A stretch of DNA of 64,000 nt. Source: Actinoallomurus vinaceus (lineage in GTDB: Bacteria > Actinomycetota > Actinomycetes > Streptosporangiales > Streptosporangiaceae). A program made the translations under genes and the position numbers. The notes beneath the pieces are model-generated. The model saw only the letters and a program-made list of their open reading frames with translations. It searched no databases and had not been told where the DNA came from. The DNA lies in assembly GCF_039542055.1 (NCBI RefSeq), contig NZ_BAABHK010000001.1:124001-188000 (forward strand), written 5' to 3'. Positions 33,745 through 42,954 of this stretch are shown piece by piece. Every line of letters starts with the position of its first letter. The stretch's first letter is position 1.

Positions 33745-33894
33745 GTGCGCCCGCTTTCGATCAAGAGAGGAGTGCGACGCCTATCGTACGATCTCCCGCT
33801 TCCGGCGCACCCTCCGCGGGGAGCCGGTCGGCGAGGCGACTGAAGTATGATCGGCATCGAAGTATCGGACGATGCAGGGCGGGAGGCGATGGTG

Positions 33895-34233
33895 ATGTCC
33901 GTGACGCGCACTGAGCCGCAGGACCGTTCCCCGGAGCATCCCGCGCCGGAGGCGTTCACGCTCCAGGAGGTCCTCGACGCGGTGGTGGACCCGGTCCGCC
34001 GGAGCATCGTGTGCCAGCTGTCCGCCTCGACGAGCGCGAAGAGCTGCGGCTCGTTCGACCTGCCCGTGGGCAGGTCCACCGCGACCCACCACTTCCGGAT
34101 CCTGCGCGAGGCGGGTCTCATCCGGCAGTACTACGTTGGAACGTCCCGGATGAACGAACTGCGGCGCGAGGAGGTGGAGGAGGCCTTCCCCGGCCTGCTC
34201 GACGCGCTCGTGTCCGCGGCCGCCCGGCGGTAG
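33895..34233 (+). CDS. ArsR-like winged-helix regulator
   Basis: A 112-aa winged-helix protein: FTLQEVLDAVVDPVRRSIVC, SASTSAKSCGSFDLPVGRST (recognition region), THHFRILREAGLIRQYYVG (wing start) and a C-terminal helix. The ATG at 33895 is chosen because GGGAGG lies 8 nt upstream; ATG 33889 and 33847 are in frame but badly spaced. Direct repeats of GAAGTAT at 33841 and 33859 lie in its promoter region. It precedes a MaoC/CoA-transferase pair by 9 bp and likely regulates them. Confidence 0.8.
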   Translation: MSVTRTEPQDRSPEHPAPEAFTLQEVLDAVVDPVRRSIVCQLSASTSAKSCGSFDLPVGRSTATHHFRILREAGLIRQYYVGTSRMNELRREEVEEAFPGLLDALVSAAARR

Positions 34234-34242
34234 TCGCGCGCG

Positions 34243-34767
34243 ATGACGGAACGACAGGGCTGGCGGGGCCGCTACTTCGAGGACTTCACCCTCGGGGACG
34301 TCTACTACCACCCGCTGGGCCGTACGGTCACCACGACCGACAACATGTGGTTCACGCTGCTCACGCAGAACACCGCGATGGTGCACGTGGACCACCACTA
34401 CGCCGCGCAGACGGAGTTCGAGCGCCCGCTGGTCGACTCGACCTTCACGCTCGCCCTCATCACCGGCCAGTCCGTCACCGACGTGTCCCAGAACGTCATG
34501 GCGAACCTCGGGTGGGACGAGGTCCGCCTGCCCGCCCCCGTTTTCGAAGGCGACACGCTCTACTCGCGGTCGAAGGTCATCGCGCTGCGCGAGTCCCGAT
34601 CCCGGCCGAACGTCGGCATCGTCACCGTGGCCACGGAAGGCTTCAACCAGGACGGCGTCGTCGTGTGCTCGTTCAAGCGCACGCTGCTCGTCTACAAGCG
34701 CGACCACGCCCCCAGACCGCAGGTCCCGCGCCCGCCGGAGGACACCCTGCCCCCGGTCCAGGAGTGA
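34243..34767 (+). CDS. MaoC-family (hotdog) dehydratase
   Basis: A 174-aa hotdog-fold hydratase. Family motifs include GRYFEDFTLGDVYYHPLGRT, MWFTLLTQNTAMVHVDHHYA and EFERPLVDSTFTLALITGQS, with the catalytic Asp/His pair in the HVDHHYA segment. Relatives hydrate enoyl- or mesaconyl-CoA. It is followed by a CoA transferase 4 bp downstream, as in acid-activation and beta-hydration modules. The substrate is unknown. Confidence 0.85.
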   Translation: MTERQGWRGRYFEDFTLGDVYYHPLGRTVTTTDNMWFTLLTQNTAMVHVDHHYAAQTEFERPLVDSTFTLALITGQSVTDVSQNVMANLGWDEVRLPAPVFEGDTLYSRSKVIALRESRSRPNVGIVTVATEGFNQDGVVVCSFKRTLLVYKRDHAPRPQVPRPPEDTLPPVQE

Positions 34768-34771
34768 CCCG

Positions 34772-35944
34772 GTGGACGAAAGCGCCCTCCCGCTGCGCGA
34801 CGTCACCGTCGTCTCGCTCGAACAGGCCGTCGCCGCGCCCTTCGCCACCCGGCAGCTCGCCGACCTCGGAGCGCGCGTCATCAAGGTCGAACGCCCTGGC
34901 GGCGGGGACTTCGCCCGCGGCTACGACGAGACCGTCAAGGGCATGTCCAGCCACTTCGTCTGGCTGAACCGCGGCAAGGAGTCCGTGGTGCTCGACGTGA
35001 AGGACGCGGCCGGACGGGCGGTGCTGCACCGGATGGTCGGGCGGGCGGACGTGCTCGTTCAGAACCTCGCCCCCGGAGCGGCGGAGCGCCTCGGCCTGGT
35101 CCCGGAGGAGCTACGGCGCCGGCACCCGCGGCTGATCACCTGCGGCATCTCCGGGTACGGCGACTCCGGCCCGTACCGTTCAAAGAAGGCCTACGACCTG
35201 CTCGTCCAGTGCGAGGCCGGCGTACTGTCCGTCACGGGAACGCCCGACGAACCGGCGAAGGTCGGGATCTCCATCGCCGACATCGCCGCCGGAATGTACG
35301 CCTACAGCGGCATCCTGACGGCCCTGTACGAGCGCGAGCGCACCGGGCAGGGCACCGACCTGTCGGTCTCGATGCTCGAGGCGCTCGCCGAGTGGATGGG
35401 CTACCCGTACTACTACGCCACGTACGGCGGCACGCCCCCGCCCCGTACCGGCGCGCAGCACGCGACCATCGCACCGTACGGTCCCTACACGGCCGGCGAC
35501 GGTCACCAGGTCTTCTTCGGCCTGCAGAACGAGCGCGAGTGGGCAGCGCTGTGCACGCACGTCCTGCGCTGCCCGGACCTCATCGAGGACGAACGCTTCG
35601 CCCGTAACTCCCCGCGCGTCGAGAACCGGGACGAGCTCACCGCCCTCATCGAGGAGGCGTTCGCCGACGCGACCGCCGCCGAGGCCGTCCGCCGTCTTGA
35701 CGAGGCCGGGATCGCCAACGCCCGCCTGCGGTCGATGGAGGAGTTCGCCGCGCACCCGCAGCTCGCCGCCCGGGACCGGTGGCGCCAGGTCGGCTCACCC
35801 GTCGGCCCCCTGAACGCCCTCCTGCCGCCGGTGACCGTGACGGGACGCGAGCCGCGCATGGGAGCGATCCCGGCCGTCGGCGAGCACACGGACGCCGTCC
35901 TCGCCGAGTTCGGCGAAGCGCCGACCGTCGAGGGCGGACCGTAG
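34772..35944 (+). CDS. CaiB/BaiF-family CoA transferase (class III)
   Basis: A 390-aa family III CoA transferase. It opens PLRDVTVVSLEQAVAAPFATRQLADLGARVIKVE as separate motifs VVSLEQ and ARVIKVE, has RGKESVVLDVKD with the conserved catalytic-Asp region, and SGYGDSGPYRSKKAYD typical of the family. The GTG at 34772 closely follows the MaoC stop. Together they could activate and hydrate an unsaturated dicarboxylic acid as its CoA ester, but the pathway is not identifiable here. Confidence 0.9.
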   Translation: MDESALPLRDVTVVSLEQAVAAPFATRQLADLGARVIKVERPGGGDFARGYDETVKGMSSHFVWLNRGKESVVLDVKDAAGRAVLHRMVGRADVLVQNLAPGAAERLGLVPEELRRRHPRLITCGISGYGDSGPYRSKKAYDLLVQCEAGVLSVTGTPDEPAKVGISIADIAAGMYAYSGILTALYERERTGQGTDLSVSMLEALAEWMGYPYYYATYGGTPPPRTGAQHATIAPYGPYTAGDGHQVFFGLQNEREWAALCTHVLRCPDLIEDERFARNSPRVENRDELTALIEEAFADATAAEAVRRLDEAGIANARLRSMEEFAAHPQLAARDRWRQVGSPVGPLNALLPPVTVTGREPRMGAIPAVGEHTDAVLAEFGEAPTVEGGP

Positions 35945-36018
35945 CGGCGGAACGTGGTCTTGCACGGGTGAGGGGCTTCCTGGACAGTGGAGGGCCCGCC
36001 TCCTGAAAGGCCCCCGCT

Positions 36019-37896
36019 ATGTCCAGGGTGTCCTTCGCAGCCGTCCGTACCGGAAAAGTTCTGGCCGTGGCCCTCGCCACGGCCGCCGCCGTCACCGTCA
36101 CCGGCGTCTCGCGGGCCGACGCGGACACGAGCCCGGCCGTCGTGGTCTCCCCCGCAGGGGAGAACTGGGTGTTCCGCGACGGCGACGGGCGGCAGGTGAC
36201 GCTGCGCGGCTTCAACGTCTCCGGCAGCGCCAAGTTGTACGAGAACGGCCTGCTGCCCTTCCGCAGCACCGCCGACGCCGCGAAGTCAGCGCAGGCGATG
36301 CGGGACCTGACCGGTGCGAACGCGATCCGGTTCCTGATCAGCTGGGAGGGCGTGCAGCCGGCTCCCGACCGGATCGACTACTCCTACCTCGACCGGGCCG
36401 TTCAGCAGATCGCCGCGTTCACCGACCGGGGAATCCGCGTCCTGATCGACTACCACCAGGATCTGTACTCCTCCCACCTGTTCAACAGCGGCAGCTGGTA
36501 CACCGGCGACGGTGCCCCGGAATGGCTGACAAAGGCCGGGAACTATCCTCAGGAGTCGTGCGGGATCTGCCTGCTCTGGGGGCAGAACATGCAGAACAAC
36601 GCCGCCGTACGGCAGGCCGCCCACGACTTCTGGCACAACCGGACGCTCACGACGTCGACCGGCCAGGTCGGCGTGCAGGACGCCTTCCTCACCCAGGCCT
36701 CGGCCGCCCTCACGTACCTGAAGACCAAGCTGTCCGCGCAGGCGTTCCAGAGCGTCGTCGGGTTCGACCCGTTCAACGAGCCGTTCGACGGCGGGCTGGA
36801 CGGGCAGAGCGGCCTGGATTGGGAAAAGACCTACCTGCTGCCCTTCTACCAGCGGTTCCGTACGGCCATGGACAACGCCGGGTGGAGCGCCAAGCCGGCG
36901 TTCGTCGAGCCGCTGGTGTTCTGGAACACCGGGTTCTTCGAGGAGGGCGGCCTGTCGTCGTCCGGACCGCTCGGCACCCGGCTCGTCTTCAACAGTCACT
37001 ACTACGACGGCGGCCGCATGGTCATCGACCCGTCCGCCGCCTCCGACGGGACGTACGACGCGGCGATGAACCGGATCCGGCAGCGCGCCACGGAGCTGAA
37101 GACCGCCCCGCTGGTCTCGGAGTTCGGCAACCGGATGTCCGGGACGGGCAGCGACCGTACGCCGTGGATGGTCCGCGCGATGTACCAGGCCATGGACTAC
37201 GGCACCCCCGGCAAGAACTGGTGGGACTCCGCCGCGAGCGGCGGCCCGGTGCTGTCGGGAACCCAGTGGCACTGGGACGTCTACAGCGGACACCACCACG
37301 AACTGATGAACGGCAACCCGGACAAGGTGCAGACCACCGGCGACGCGTGGAACGACGAGGACTTCTCGGTCGCGACCACCGACGCCGCCGGGAACGTCAG
37401 CCTCCGGCTGGACCAGCGCGTCCTGGACCGGCTGTACCCGTCCGCGGTGGCCGGTGACGCGCTCGCCTTCGCGTACGAGGACCTGGCCCGCTCCGGGTTC
37501 GGCGGGGCCGGCCAGCAGCAGGCGTGGCTCACCGTCCCGTCGTCGCTGCCGAACGTCGCCGCCCTGGTCAAGGACCGCCAGTACGGGGTTCTCGTCTGGC
37601 GCGGGACGTCCGGCACCGTGCCGACCGAGCTCCACCTGCCGCAGTCGTTCGCCCCGGCGAGCACGACGGTGGTGGGCGACGTCGGCTCACTCACCGGCCT
37701 CCCCGCCTCCGGCGCGGTCCGGGTCGCCGACGAGACCGGTTCGGCGGCGGCCCACCGCGTACTGCTCACCGCTCCGGCCGGGCTGCACGCGGCCCTGGTC
37801 GTCAACACCGCGACCGGCACGCCGGTGACGGCGGACCAGCGCGCCGCCGTCGCGGCCGAGCTCGCCGCGTGGCGTAACCGCGTCTTCGGCGGCTGA
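36019..37896 (+). CDS. Secreted glycoside hydrolase family 5 (endoglycoceramidase-like)
   Basis: A 625-aa secreted enzyme. A signal peptide spans about residues 1-36 (cleavage near ADA). The GH5 barrel has LRGFNVSGSAKLY, NAIRFLISWEGVQPAPD, the acid/base Glu254 in GFDPFNEP and the nucleophile Glu368 in LVSEFGNR. A C-terminal beta-sandwich domain follows from about residue 510. The domain order and the SWEGVQP/HQDLYS motifs match endoglycosylceramidases and related GH5 enzymes that act on glycolipids or host glycans. ATG 36019 has GAAAGG upstream. It looks monocistronic. Confidence 0.88.
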   Translation: MSRVSFAAVRTGKVLAVALATAAAVTVTGVSRADADTSPAVVVSPAGENWVFRDGDGRQVTLRGFNVSGSAKLYENGLLPFRSTADAAKSAQAMRDLTGANAIRFLISWEGVQPAPDRIDYSYLDRAVQQIAAFTDRGIRVLIDYHQDLYSSHLFNSGSWYTGDGAPEWLTKAGNYPQESCGICLLWGQNMQNNAAVRQAAHDFWHNRTLTTSTGQVGVQDAFLTQASAALTYLKTKLSAQAFQSVVGFDPFNEPFDGGLDGQSGLDWEKTYLLPFYQRFRTAMDNAGWSAKPAFVEPLVFWNTGFFEEGGLSSSGPLGTRLVFNSHYYDGGRMVIDPSAASDGTYDAAMNRIRQRATELKTAPLVSEFGNRMSGTGSDRTPWMVRAMYQAMDYGTPGKNWWDSAASGGPVLSGTQWHWDVYSGHHHELMNGNPDKVQTTGDAWNDEDFSVATTDAAGNVSLRLDQRVLDRLYPSAVAGDALAFAYEDLARSGFGGAGQQQAWLTVPSSLPNVAALVKDRQYGVLVWRGTSGTVPTELHLPQSFAPASTTVVGDVGSLTGLPASGAVRVADETGSAAAHRVLLTAPAGLHAALVVNTATGTPVTADQRAAVAAELAAWRNRVFGG

Positions 37897-38030
37897 TCAC
37901 GGCTTACCCCGAGCGCGCGAACCGGTTCTGGGCGGCCTGTCCGGGATCGGAACGCGGCGCGCGCACCTGCGCGGGCATCGCCACCGAGCGGTGACGGCCC
38001 AGGCATGGGCGGGTGCTGTTCGGAATGCCT

Positions 38031-39209
38031 TCAGCGGGTGCCGCAGAAGGCGGTGTTCTTCGTCTTCTGGATCGCGTCCAGGATCTGTGTGGTGCGGGGG
38101 TCTGCGAGGTCGCGCAGGGTCACGGACAGGCTGATGTGCCGATGGCCGTCGGCGGTGTGCCAGCTCTGGCTGCCGTAGCCGACGATGCCTCCGTCGTAGC
38201 CCCAGACCGTGACGCCGCAGGGGAGTCGCATACTGTCCAGGCCCAGCCCGTCCGCCTCCTTGGCCGGGCCGCCGCCAGGAATCGGGACCGTCTTCTTCAT
38301 CTCGGCGAGCCACGTCGCGGGCAGCAGCCGGCCGCCGAGCAGCGCGGCGTAGAACCGGTCGAGGTCGCCGGTGGTGGAGATCATCGCGCCCCCGGCTCCC
38401 GCGATCGAGGGGTTCATCCGGGTGATGTCCAGGGCCCGGCCGTCGATCGTCATGTATCCGTGCGCGTGCGGGCCGGGAATGTCGGGTCCGCTGTCGGGCA
38501 CGGTCGTGTTGTGCAGCCCCAACGGCCGCACGATCCGGCGGGTGATCTCGTCCTGCCAGGACCGGCCGGTGACCTTTTCGATGATGAGACCGGCCAGCAC
38601 GTAGTTCGTGTTCGAGTAGCGCCAGCCCTTGCCGGGCGGGAAGTACCGCGGAAGCGCGACGCCGCTGCGGGCGAGCTGTTCGGCCGGGAACGTGTGGAAC
38701 CGCACCTTCTCCAGGAACTCCTGGCCGGCGAGCGGATAGGTCTTGGCGTCATCGAGGTAATCGGCGATCCCGGAGGTGTGGTTCAGGAGCTGCCGCACCG
38801 TGATGTGCTGTCCGCCGGGCACCCTGCCGGGCAGGTACCGCTCGACCGGGTCGTCCAGACCGACCCTTCCCTGCGCGGCGAGTTGGAGCAGGACCGTCGC
38901 GATGAACGACTTGGTGATGCTCCCGATCCGGAAGCGCCCCTGCCGGGGCACCGGTTGCGCGCCACCCAGCCGGGCGCGCCCACTGACACCCCGCCACCGG
39001 CCGTCGGTGCCGATCACTTCGGCCTGCACCCCCACCGCCCCCGCGGCCGTCACCGCGTCCAACGACCGCTGCAGCTGCCCTCCGTGGGCCGACGAGACCG
39101 ACGCCCGGTCGACTGCGGCACGGGCCGAAGTGATCGGCACCGCCAGCGCGGCCAGGCAGGCCGCCCACACGGTCACGGTCCGTCGCCGGACCTTCGCACG
39201 CGCGTCCAT
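38031..39209 (-). CDS. Serine beta-lactamase-like hydrolase / D,D-carboxypeptidase
   Basis: A 392-aa class C/PBP4-like serine hydrolase. The signal peptide is about residues 1-32 (VTVWAACLAALAVPITSARA). The nucleophile motif is S97ITK in RFRIGSITKSF, the second motif is the Tyr of WRYSNTNYVLAG, and the third region is HTADG near the C-terminus. Relatives act as D,D-carboxypeptidases or esterases. ATG 39209 has AGGAGG seven nt upstream. It lies between a GH5 glycosidase and a SARP regulator, with no obvious operon. Confidence 0.9.
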   Translation of the reverse strand: MDARAKVRRRTVTVWAACLAALAVPITSARAAVDRASVSSAHGGQLQRSLDAVTAAGAVGVQAEVIGTDGRWRGVSGRARLGGAQPVPRQGRFRIGSITKSFIATVLLQLAAQGRVGLDDPVERYLPGRVPGGQHITVRQLLNHTSGIADYLDDAKTYPLAGQEFLEKVRFHTFPAEQLARSGVALPRYFPPGKGWRYSNTNYVLAGLIIEKVTGRSWQDEITRRIVRPLGLHNTTVPDSGPDIPGPHAHGYMTIDGRALDITRMNPSIAGAGGAMISTTGDLDRFYAALLGGRLLPATWLAEMKKTVPIPGGGPAKEADGLGLDSMRLPCGVTVWGYDGGIVGYGSQSWHTADGHRHISLSVTLRDLADPRTTQILDAIQKTKNTAFCGTR

Positions 39210-39403
39210 CAGATACCTCCTGTGAGAACGTCGAATGTGACGGCACCACTCCACTCCCACACGGCCCGCGGCGGCGTCCCCATGCCGGGGGAACCTGGAT
39301 CTGCCCCCGTGGCGTGATGACATCGCCTTGACGGATACCGCAGCGGGAGCCGAAGCCGTTGCGGCGGTTTTGCTCCCGAGGATTCGTGGCTCGCGGCTGA
39401 GAT

Positions 39404-41407
39404 TCAGCGGAGGGCGGCGGCGAGGTCGTCCAAGTGCCGGGAGACGGGACCGACGGTGAGCAGGCCGCTGCCCGCGGAGAGTTCCGCCGCCGCGGGGGAC
39501 AGCTCGGCGTGGGCGCGTTCCATCGTCTCCCGGTCGCCGACGGCGATGGCCGCCTGGGCGGTCAGGCACCACAGGGCCTCGAACAGCAGGTCCCGGGGCG
39601 GCTCGGGGACGTCGCGCAACGCGGCGGCGGCCGCCGTACGACGCCCCTTGGCCAGCAGCGTCAACGGGCGGGCCCAGGGCTCATAGGGTCCCCAGTCGGC
39701 GTCCTCGTCGGTCCGGGCGGGCCGTCGGTGCAGCACGCGCAGCGACAGGAGCGCGAGCGACGGCAGGCCGCGTTCCAGCCCCGGCATGCCGCAGCCGTCG
39801 AGCCGGGCTGCGGCGTCCCGGTACGCGGCCTCGGCGGCCTCCTCCGAGCCGGTCGCGGCGGTCCGCAGCGCGGCGTACCAACCGGTGAACACGCCGACCA
39901 GCGGACGTTCGTGGCGCTCGGCCAAGCGGTCCGCGGCGGCCGCGTGCCGGTCGGCGCCGGGGAGGTCCCCGAGGGCGCTCCGGGCCTGAAGGCGGATCAG
40001 ATGACCCAGGATCTCGAAGGCGGACAGGCCGTGCCGGGCGGACAGGGTGACCAGCTCGGCGCCGATCTCGTCACGGCGCGGCGCTCGACCGGCGCGGTCG
40101 AAGCTCTGCATGAACGCCGCGTTGAGGGCGAACGCCAGCAGCGCCGGATCGTCCAGCCGGCGGGCGATCTCCTCCGCCTCCCGAGCCGCCTCGGGCCCGC
40201 GCGCCGCGCGGGTGCCGCGCGACTCCAGGGCGATCGTGGCCAGCAGCCGGGCCCGGGCCGCCTCCTGCCCGGCGGGGTGGGCGGCCAGCGTGCGCTCGGC
40301 CGCCGCGACCACGTGAGCGGCCTGCTCCGGGTCGTCGACCCGGGTCCAGATCGCCGGGACGTCGTACGCCCCGATCACTCGCGCGGTCAGCTCCGCGTCG
40401 CCCAACTCCTCGGCCGCCGCGATCGCCGCGACGCGATGCCGGCGGGCCTCCTGAAGGCCGCTGCCGCCGGTCACGGCGAGGTTGCGTAGGAGCCCCACGG
40501 TCGACTCCAGCCGGGCCCGGGCCCCCGACGGCACGGCGCGGTCGTACGCCGCCGCTGTCTGCGCCCACACCCGCCCCGCCGCACTGCCCGGCTCAGGGTC
40601 GAGACGGGCGGCGTGCGCGAGGATGTCGGCCTCCAGTTCGCGCAGTGCCGGGCCGGGGTCCACGCCGAGCTGCTCGACCAGGAGCGTACGGGCCCGGCGC
40701 AGAACGGCCAGCGCGTCGCCCTGGCGGCCGGTGCGGTACAGCGCCAGGGCGAGCAGCCGCCAGGCGTGCTCCCGCCACGGGTGCTCGGCCACGTGCGCGT
40801 CCAGGTCCGGCACCGTCTCCGCGGCCAGGCCCAGCGTCAGGCGCAGCTCGGCCCGGCGCTCGACGGCGTGCAGCCGCAGCTCCGCCAGCCGCGAACGCTC
40901 CGCCCGGGCCCACGGCTCGTCGGCGAACTCGGCGTACGCGGGCCCGCGCCACCACCCGAGTGCCTCGTCCAGCCGCGCGAGCACCTCCGCGGGCCGCAGC
41001 GTCGTGGACACTCCTGCGAACGGTAGCGCCACAGGCGCCCCTGCGGGCGGCGGCGTCGTGGCGGCGGTCACGGCACGTTCGAAGCGCCAGGCGTCCACCG
41101 CGTCGGGCTCGGCGCGCAGCGCGTAGCCGGGACCCTCGGTGACCAGGAGCCGGGCCGGCGCGCGGGGTGGACGCTGCGGCTCCAGGGCGCGGCGCAGGGC
41201 GGCGACGAAGGTACGGATCGCGCCGGTGGCGTCCTCGGGAGGGTCCTCCCACAGGTCGTCGGCCAGCCGCGTGACAGGGACGACGCGCCGTCGGGCGACG
41301 ATCAGCCGTGCCAGCACGGCGCGGTGCCTCGGCCCCTTCAGGGCGATCGACTCCCCGGCGTCGTCCCACGCCACCACCGGCCCCAGCACGCCGAAGACGA
41401 CCCTCAC
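39404..41407 (-). CDS. AfsR/SARP-type regulator with BTAD and TPR-like C-terminus
   Basis: A 667-aa regulator of the SARP/AfsR class. It starts with an OmpR-type winged helix (VVFGVLGPVVAWDD, GPRHRAVLARLIVARRRVVP, RTFVAALRRALEP), then the bacterial transcriptional activation domain (EHPWREHAWRLLALALYRTG, ALAVLRRARTLLVEQLGVDPG), then about 400 residues of helical TPR-like sequence. There is no NB-ARC ATPase, so it is a long but not full AfsR. The GTG at 41407 has AAGGAGGAG upstream. Such proteins switch on secondary-metabolite clusters; none lies beside it, so its targets may be distant. Confidence 0.86.
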   Translation of the reverse strand: MRVVFGVLGPVVAWDDAGESIALKGPRHRAVLARLIVARRRVVPVTRLADDLWEDPPEDATGAIRTFVAALRRALEPQRPPRAPARLLVTEGPGYALRAEPDAVDAWRFERAVTAATTPPPAGAPVALPFAGVSTTLRPAEVLARLDEALGWWRGPAYAEFADEPWARAERSRLAELRLHAVERRAELRLTLGLAAETVPDLDAHVAEHPWREHAWRLLALALYRTGRQGDALAVLRRARTLLVEQLGVDPGPALRELEADILAHAARLDPEPGSAAGRVWAQTAAAYDRAVPSGARARLESTVGLLRNLAVTGGSGLQEARRHRVAAIAAAEELGDAELTARVIGAYDVPAIWTRVDDPEQAAHVVAAAERTLAAHPAGQEAARARLLATIALESRGTRAARGPEAAREAEEIARRLDDPALLAFALNAAFMQSFDRAGRAPRRDEIGAELVTLSARHGLSAFEILGHLIRLQARSALGDLPGADRHAAAADRLAERHERPLVGVFTGWYAALRTAATGSEEAAEAAYRDAAARLDGCGMPGLERGLPSLALLSLRVLHRRPARTDEDADWGPYEPWARPLTLLAKGRRTAAAAALRDVPEPPRDLLFEALWCLTAQAAIAVGDRETMERAHAELSPAAAELSAGSGLLTVGPVSRHLDDLAAALR

Positions 41408-41414
41408 GCCCTGC

Positions 41415-41465
41415 TCCTCCTTCCAGGACATTCCGCCACTGGCCCCAGCATGCCGAAGACGCCCC
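41415..41465. repeat. Dispersed repeat containing the SARP gene's 5' region, copy 1
   Basis: This 51-bp segment begins TCCTCCTTCCAGGACATTCC and recurs at 45271-45321 with 46 of 51 bases matching. All five differences are transitions. On the minus strand it includes the AAGGAGG ribosome-binding site used by the SARP gene and a phrase resembling the gene's own VFGVLGPV coding start, as if the gene head had been duplicated. Confidence 0.75.
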
Positions 41466-41507
41466 TGCCCCCTGATAGCGGATTGGGCGGCTTCGTGGTG
41501 TCCTGGG

Positions 41508-42398
41508 TCAGGTCGCATCGAGGCGGTGCCGTGCCCAGTCCTGGGCTACCGCCGTGAGCCGTGCCGAGTGTGGTCGTGCGGCTGGTGATCGCGTCTTGTG
41601 TCTCCACAGGCCCAGCACTGTGGTCGCGAATGCTGTCACGGCGGCCGTCGGTGCCGCCTGCCATGTGGGGATCTGGCGTGCCCACGATTCCGCGCTTTCG
41701 GGGGGATGCCCGGCTGCCATGAGTCTGATCACCATGAATGCTGGATCTATCCAAGGTGCGCCGCGGGAGGCCCAGGCCCAGTCGATGACCACCACTTTGT
41801 CATCGTTGATGAGGAGGTTGCCGGGTTGTAGGTCGGTGTGCAGCAGCGCGTCGCCGTCGAGGAGTTCGTGCGCGGTCGCCTCCAGTTCTGCCAGGTGGGG
41901 CAGGTTCTCCTGCTCCCAGGGGTCCAGGTCGTTGGGTGGGTTCTGGGTGTACTGCTGCCAGACCGGCAGCCGGGCCCAGCGTGCCGCGATGCTGCGATTC
42001 GGCACGGCGCGCGGGGTTATCCGCTGTAGCGCCGCGACCGCCTCCGCGACGGGTGTCAGGTCTGCGGAATAGGGGGACAGGTTCGGGTGTCGTCCGGCCG
42101 CGTGTTCGAAGCCGAGCATCAGCCAGCCGTCGGTCTCGGTCTGCCACAGCAGCCGCGGTGCCAGGCCGTGGGGCAACAGGTGGTTGACGGCCGCCTCGTT
42201 GCGGTGCATCCACGCACTGGGTGCGGTGGCTCGGATGCCCTTGCAGAACACGGCCCCGCCGTTCAGATGGAGCGTGGCGGAGAACTCCGAGCTGCATCCC
42301 CTCTCGGGTGCCTTGGCATTGATGACCGTTCCGCCGCAGTGCTGCTCGACCGCGTTGCGGACACCTTCCGGCAGGGCGTCCCATTCGTGTCGGCTCAT
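41508..42398 (-). CDS. Phosphotransferase (aminoglycoside-phosphotransferase fold)
   Basis: A 296-aa kinase of the APH/choline-kinase fold. The catalytic loop is LLHTDLQPGNLLIN and the metal motif is VVVIDWAWASRGAP, with AAGRHPNLSPYS in the middle. Unlike resistance enzymes it lacks clear aminoglycoside-specific features, so the substrate is open. ATG 42398 has GCGAGGA upstream. A strong hairpin (42421-42457) separates it from the upstream gene, so it may have its own transcript. Confidence 0.85.
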   Translation of the reverse strand: MSRHEWDALPEGVRNAVEQHCGGTVINAKAPERGCSSEFSATLHLNGGAVFCKGIRATAPSAWMHRNEAAVNHLLPHGLAPRLLWQTETDGWLMLGFEHAAGRHPNLSPYSADLTPVAEAVAALQRITPRAVPNRSIAARWARLPVWQQYTQNPPNDLDPWEQENLPHLAELEATAHELLDGDALLHTDLQPGNLLINDDKVVVIDWAWASRGAPWIDPAFMVIRLMAAGHPPESAESWARQIPTWQAAPTAAVTAFATTVLGLWRHKTRSPAARPHSARLTAVAQDWARHRLDAT

Positions 42399-42420
42399 GG
42401 CGTTCCTCGCTGGATAGGGG

Positions 42421-42457
42421 GCGACCCCAGGCCGCCGAGCATATGACCTGGGGTCGC
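42421..42457. terminator. Strong hairpin between accessory-module genes
   Basis: A perfect 11-bp stem (GCGACCCCAGG / CCTGGGGTCGC) with a 15-nt loop lies in the gap between the 42472-42954 gene and the phosphotransferase. There is no T-run, but stem stability favours termination or mRNA-end processing. Confidence 0.65.
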
Positions 42458-42471
42458 GTGAGAGGTGGATG

Positions 42472-42954
42472 TCACGGGCTGTCGGTGCAACCGGCGTGGC
42501 ACTGCGAGCAGTCGACCGCGCGCGCCTGCCACATCTCCTCATCGACCGGGATGCCGGCCGCGCGCATCGCGGCGAGCGTGGTGGCGATCGAGCCGCCCTC
42601 GGCAGGCGGAACGTCTCCCGTGCAGGCGTTGTCGCACTTGCACGTGTGATCGTCGGTAGGGACGTGGTGAATGAACCGCCCCGCGACCCGCTGGCAGAAC
42701 TCCGCGTATTCCCGGGTGTGGAGGACGAACGTATGCCAGCCGATGTCGACGGCGGGTGACGGGCCGAGACCCGCGCCCGGGTTGAGCGCGCACGCCTGCA
42801 GGAACCCGAGCGCCTCGGCCATGATCCGCTTGGCCGTCGGCTGGTCGACCTGCTCGTCCTTGACGATGCGCCGGACGAGCCGATCGAACAAGGCCGGGGA
42901 GATGAGATCCCGGGCGTTGACGGCCGCAGCCGTCCTCTCGAGCGTTAAGGTCAT
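42472..42954 (-). CDS. Cys-rich protein with a conserved helical core (glycine-rich-domain-like, GRDP)
   Basis: A 160-aa protein. The core AVDIGWHTFVLHTREYAEFCQ and RVAGRFIHHVPTDD is a conserved bacterial and plant GRDP-like sequence. The C-terminus is Cys-rich (HTCKCDNACTG, DCSQCHAGCTD) and may bind metal or be a modified tail. ATG 42954 is chosen for AGGAGG six nt upstream, although the frame stays open further upstream through the preceding gene without a stop. It probably forms a small operon with 42955-43467, diverging from the XRE-TPR regulator. Confidence 0.72.
   Translation of the reverse strand: MTLTLERTAAAVNARDLISPALFDRLVRRIVKDEQVDQPTAKRIMAEALGFLQACALNPGAGLGPSPAVDIGWHTFVLHTREYAEFCQRVAGRFIHHVPTDDHTCKCDNACTGDVPPAEGGSIATTLAAMRAAGIPVDEEMWQARAVDCSQCHAGCTDSP

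Noticed and set aside
41508..42398. Antibiotic-resistance aminoglycoside kinase
   Set aside because: The fold is right, but the neighbours and lack of specific motifs do not support a resistance role.
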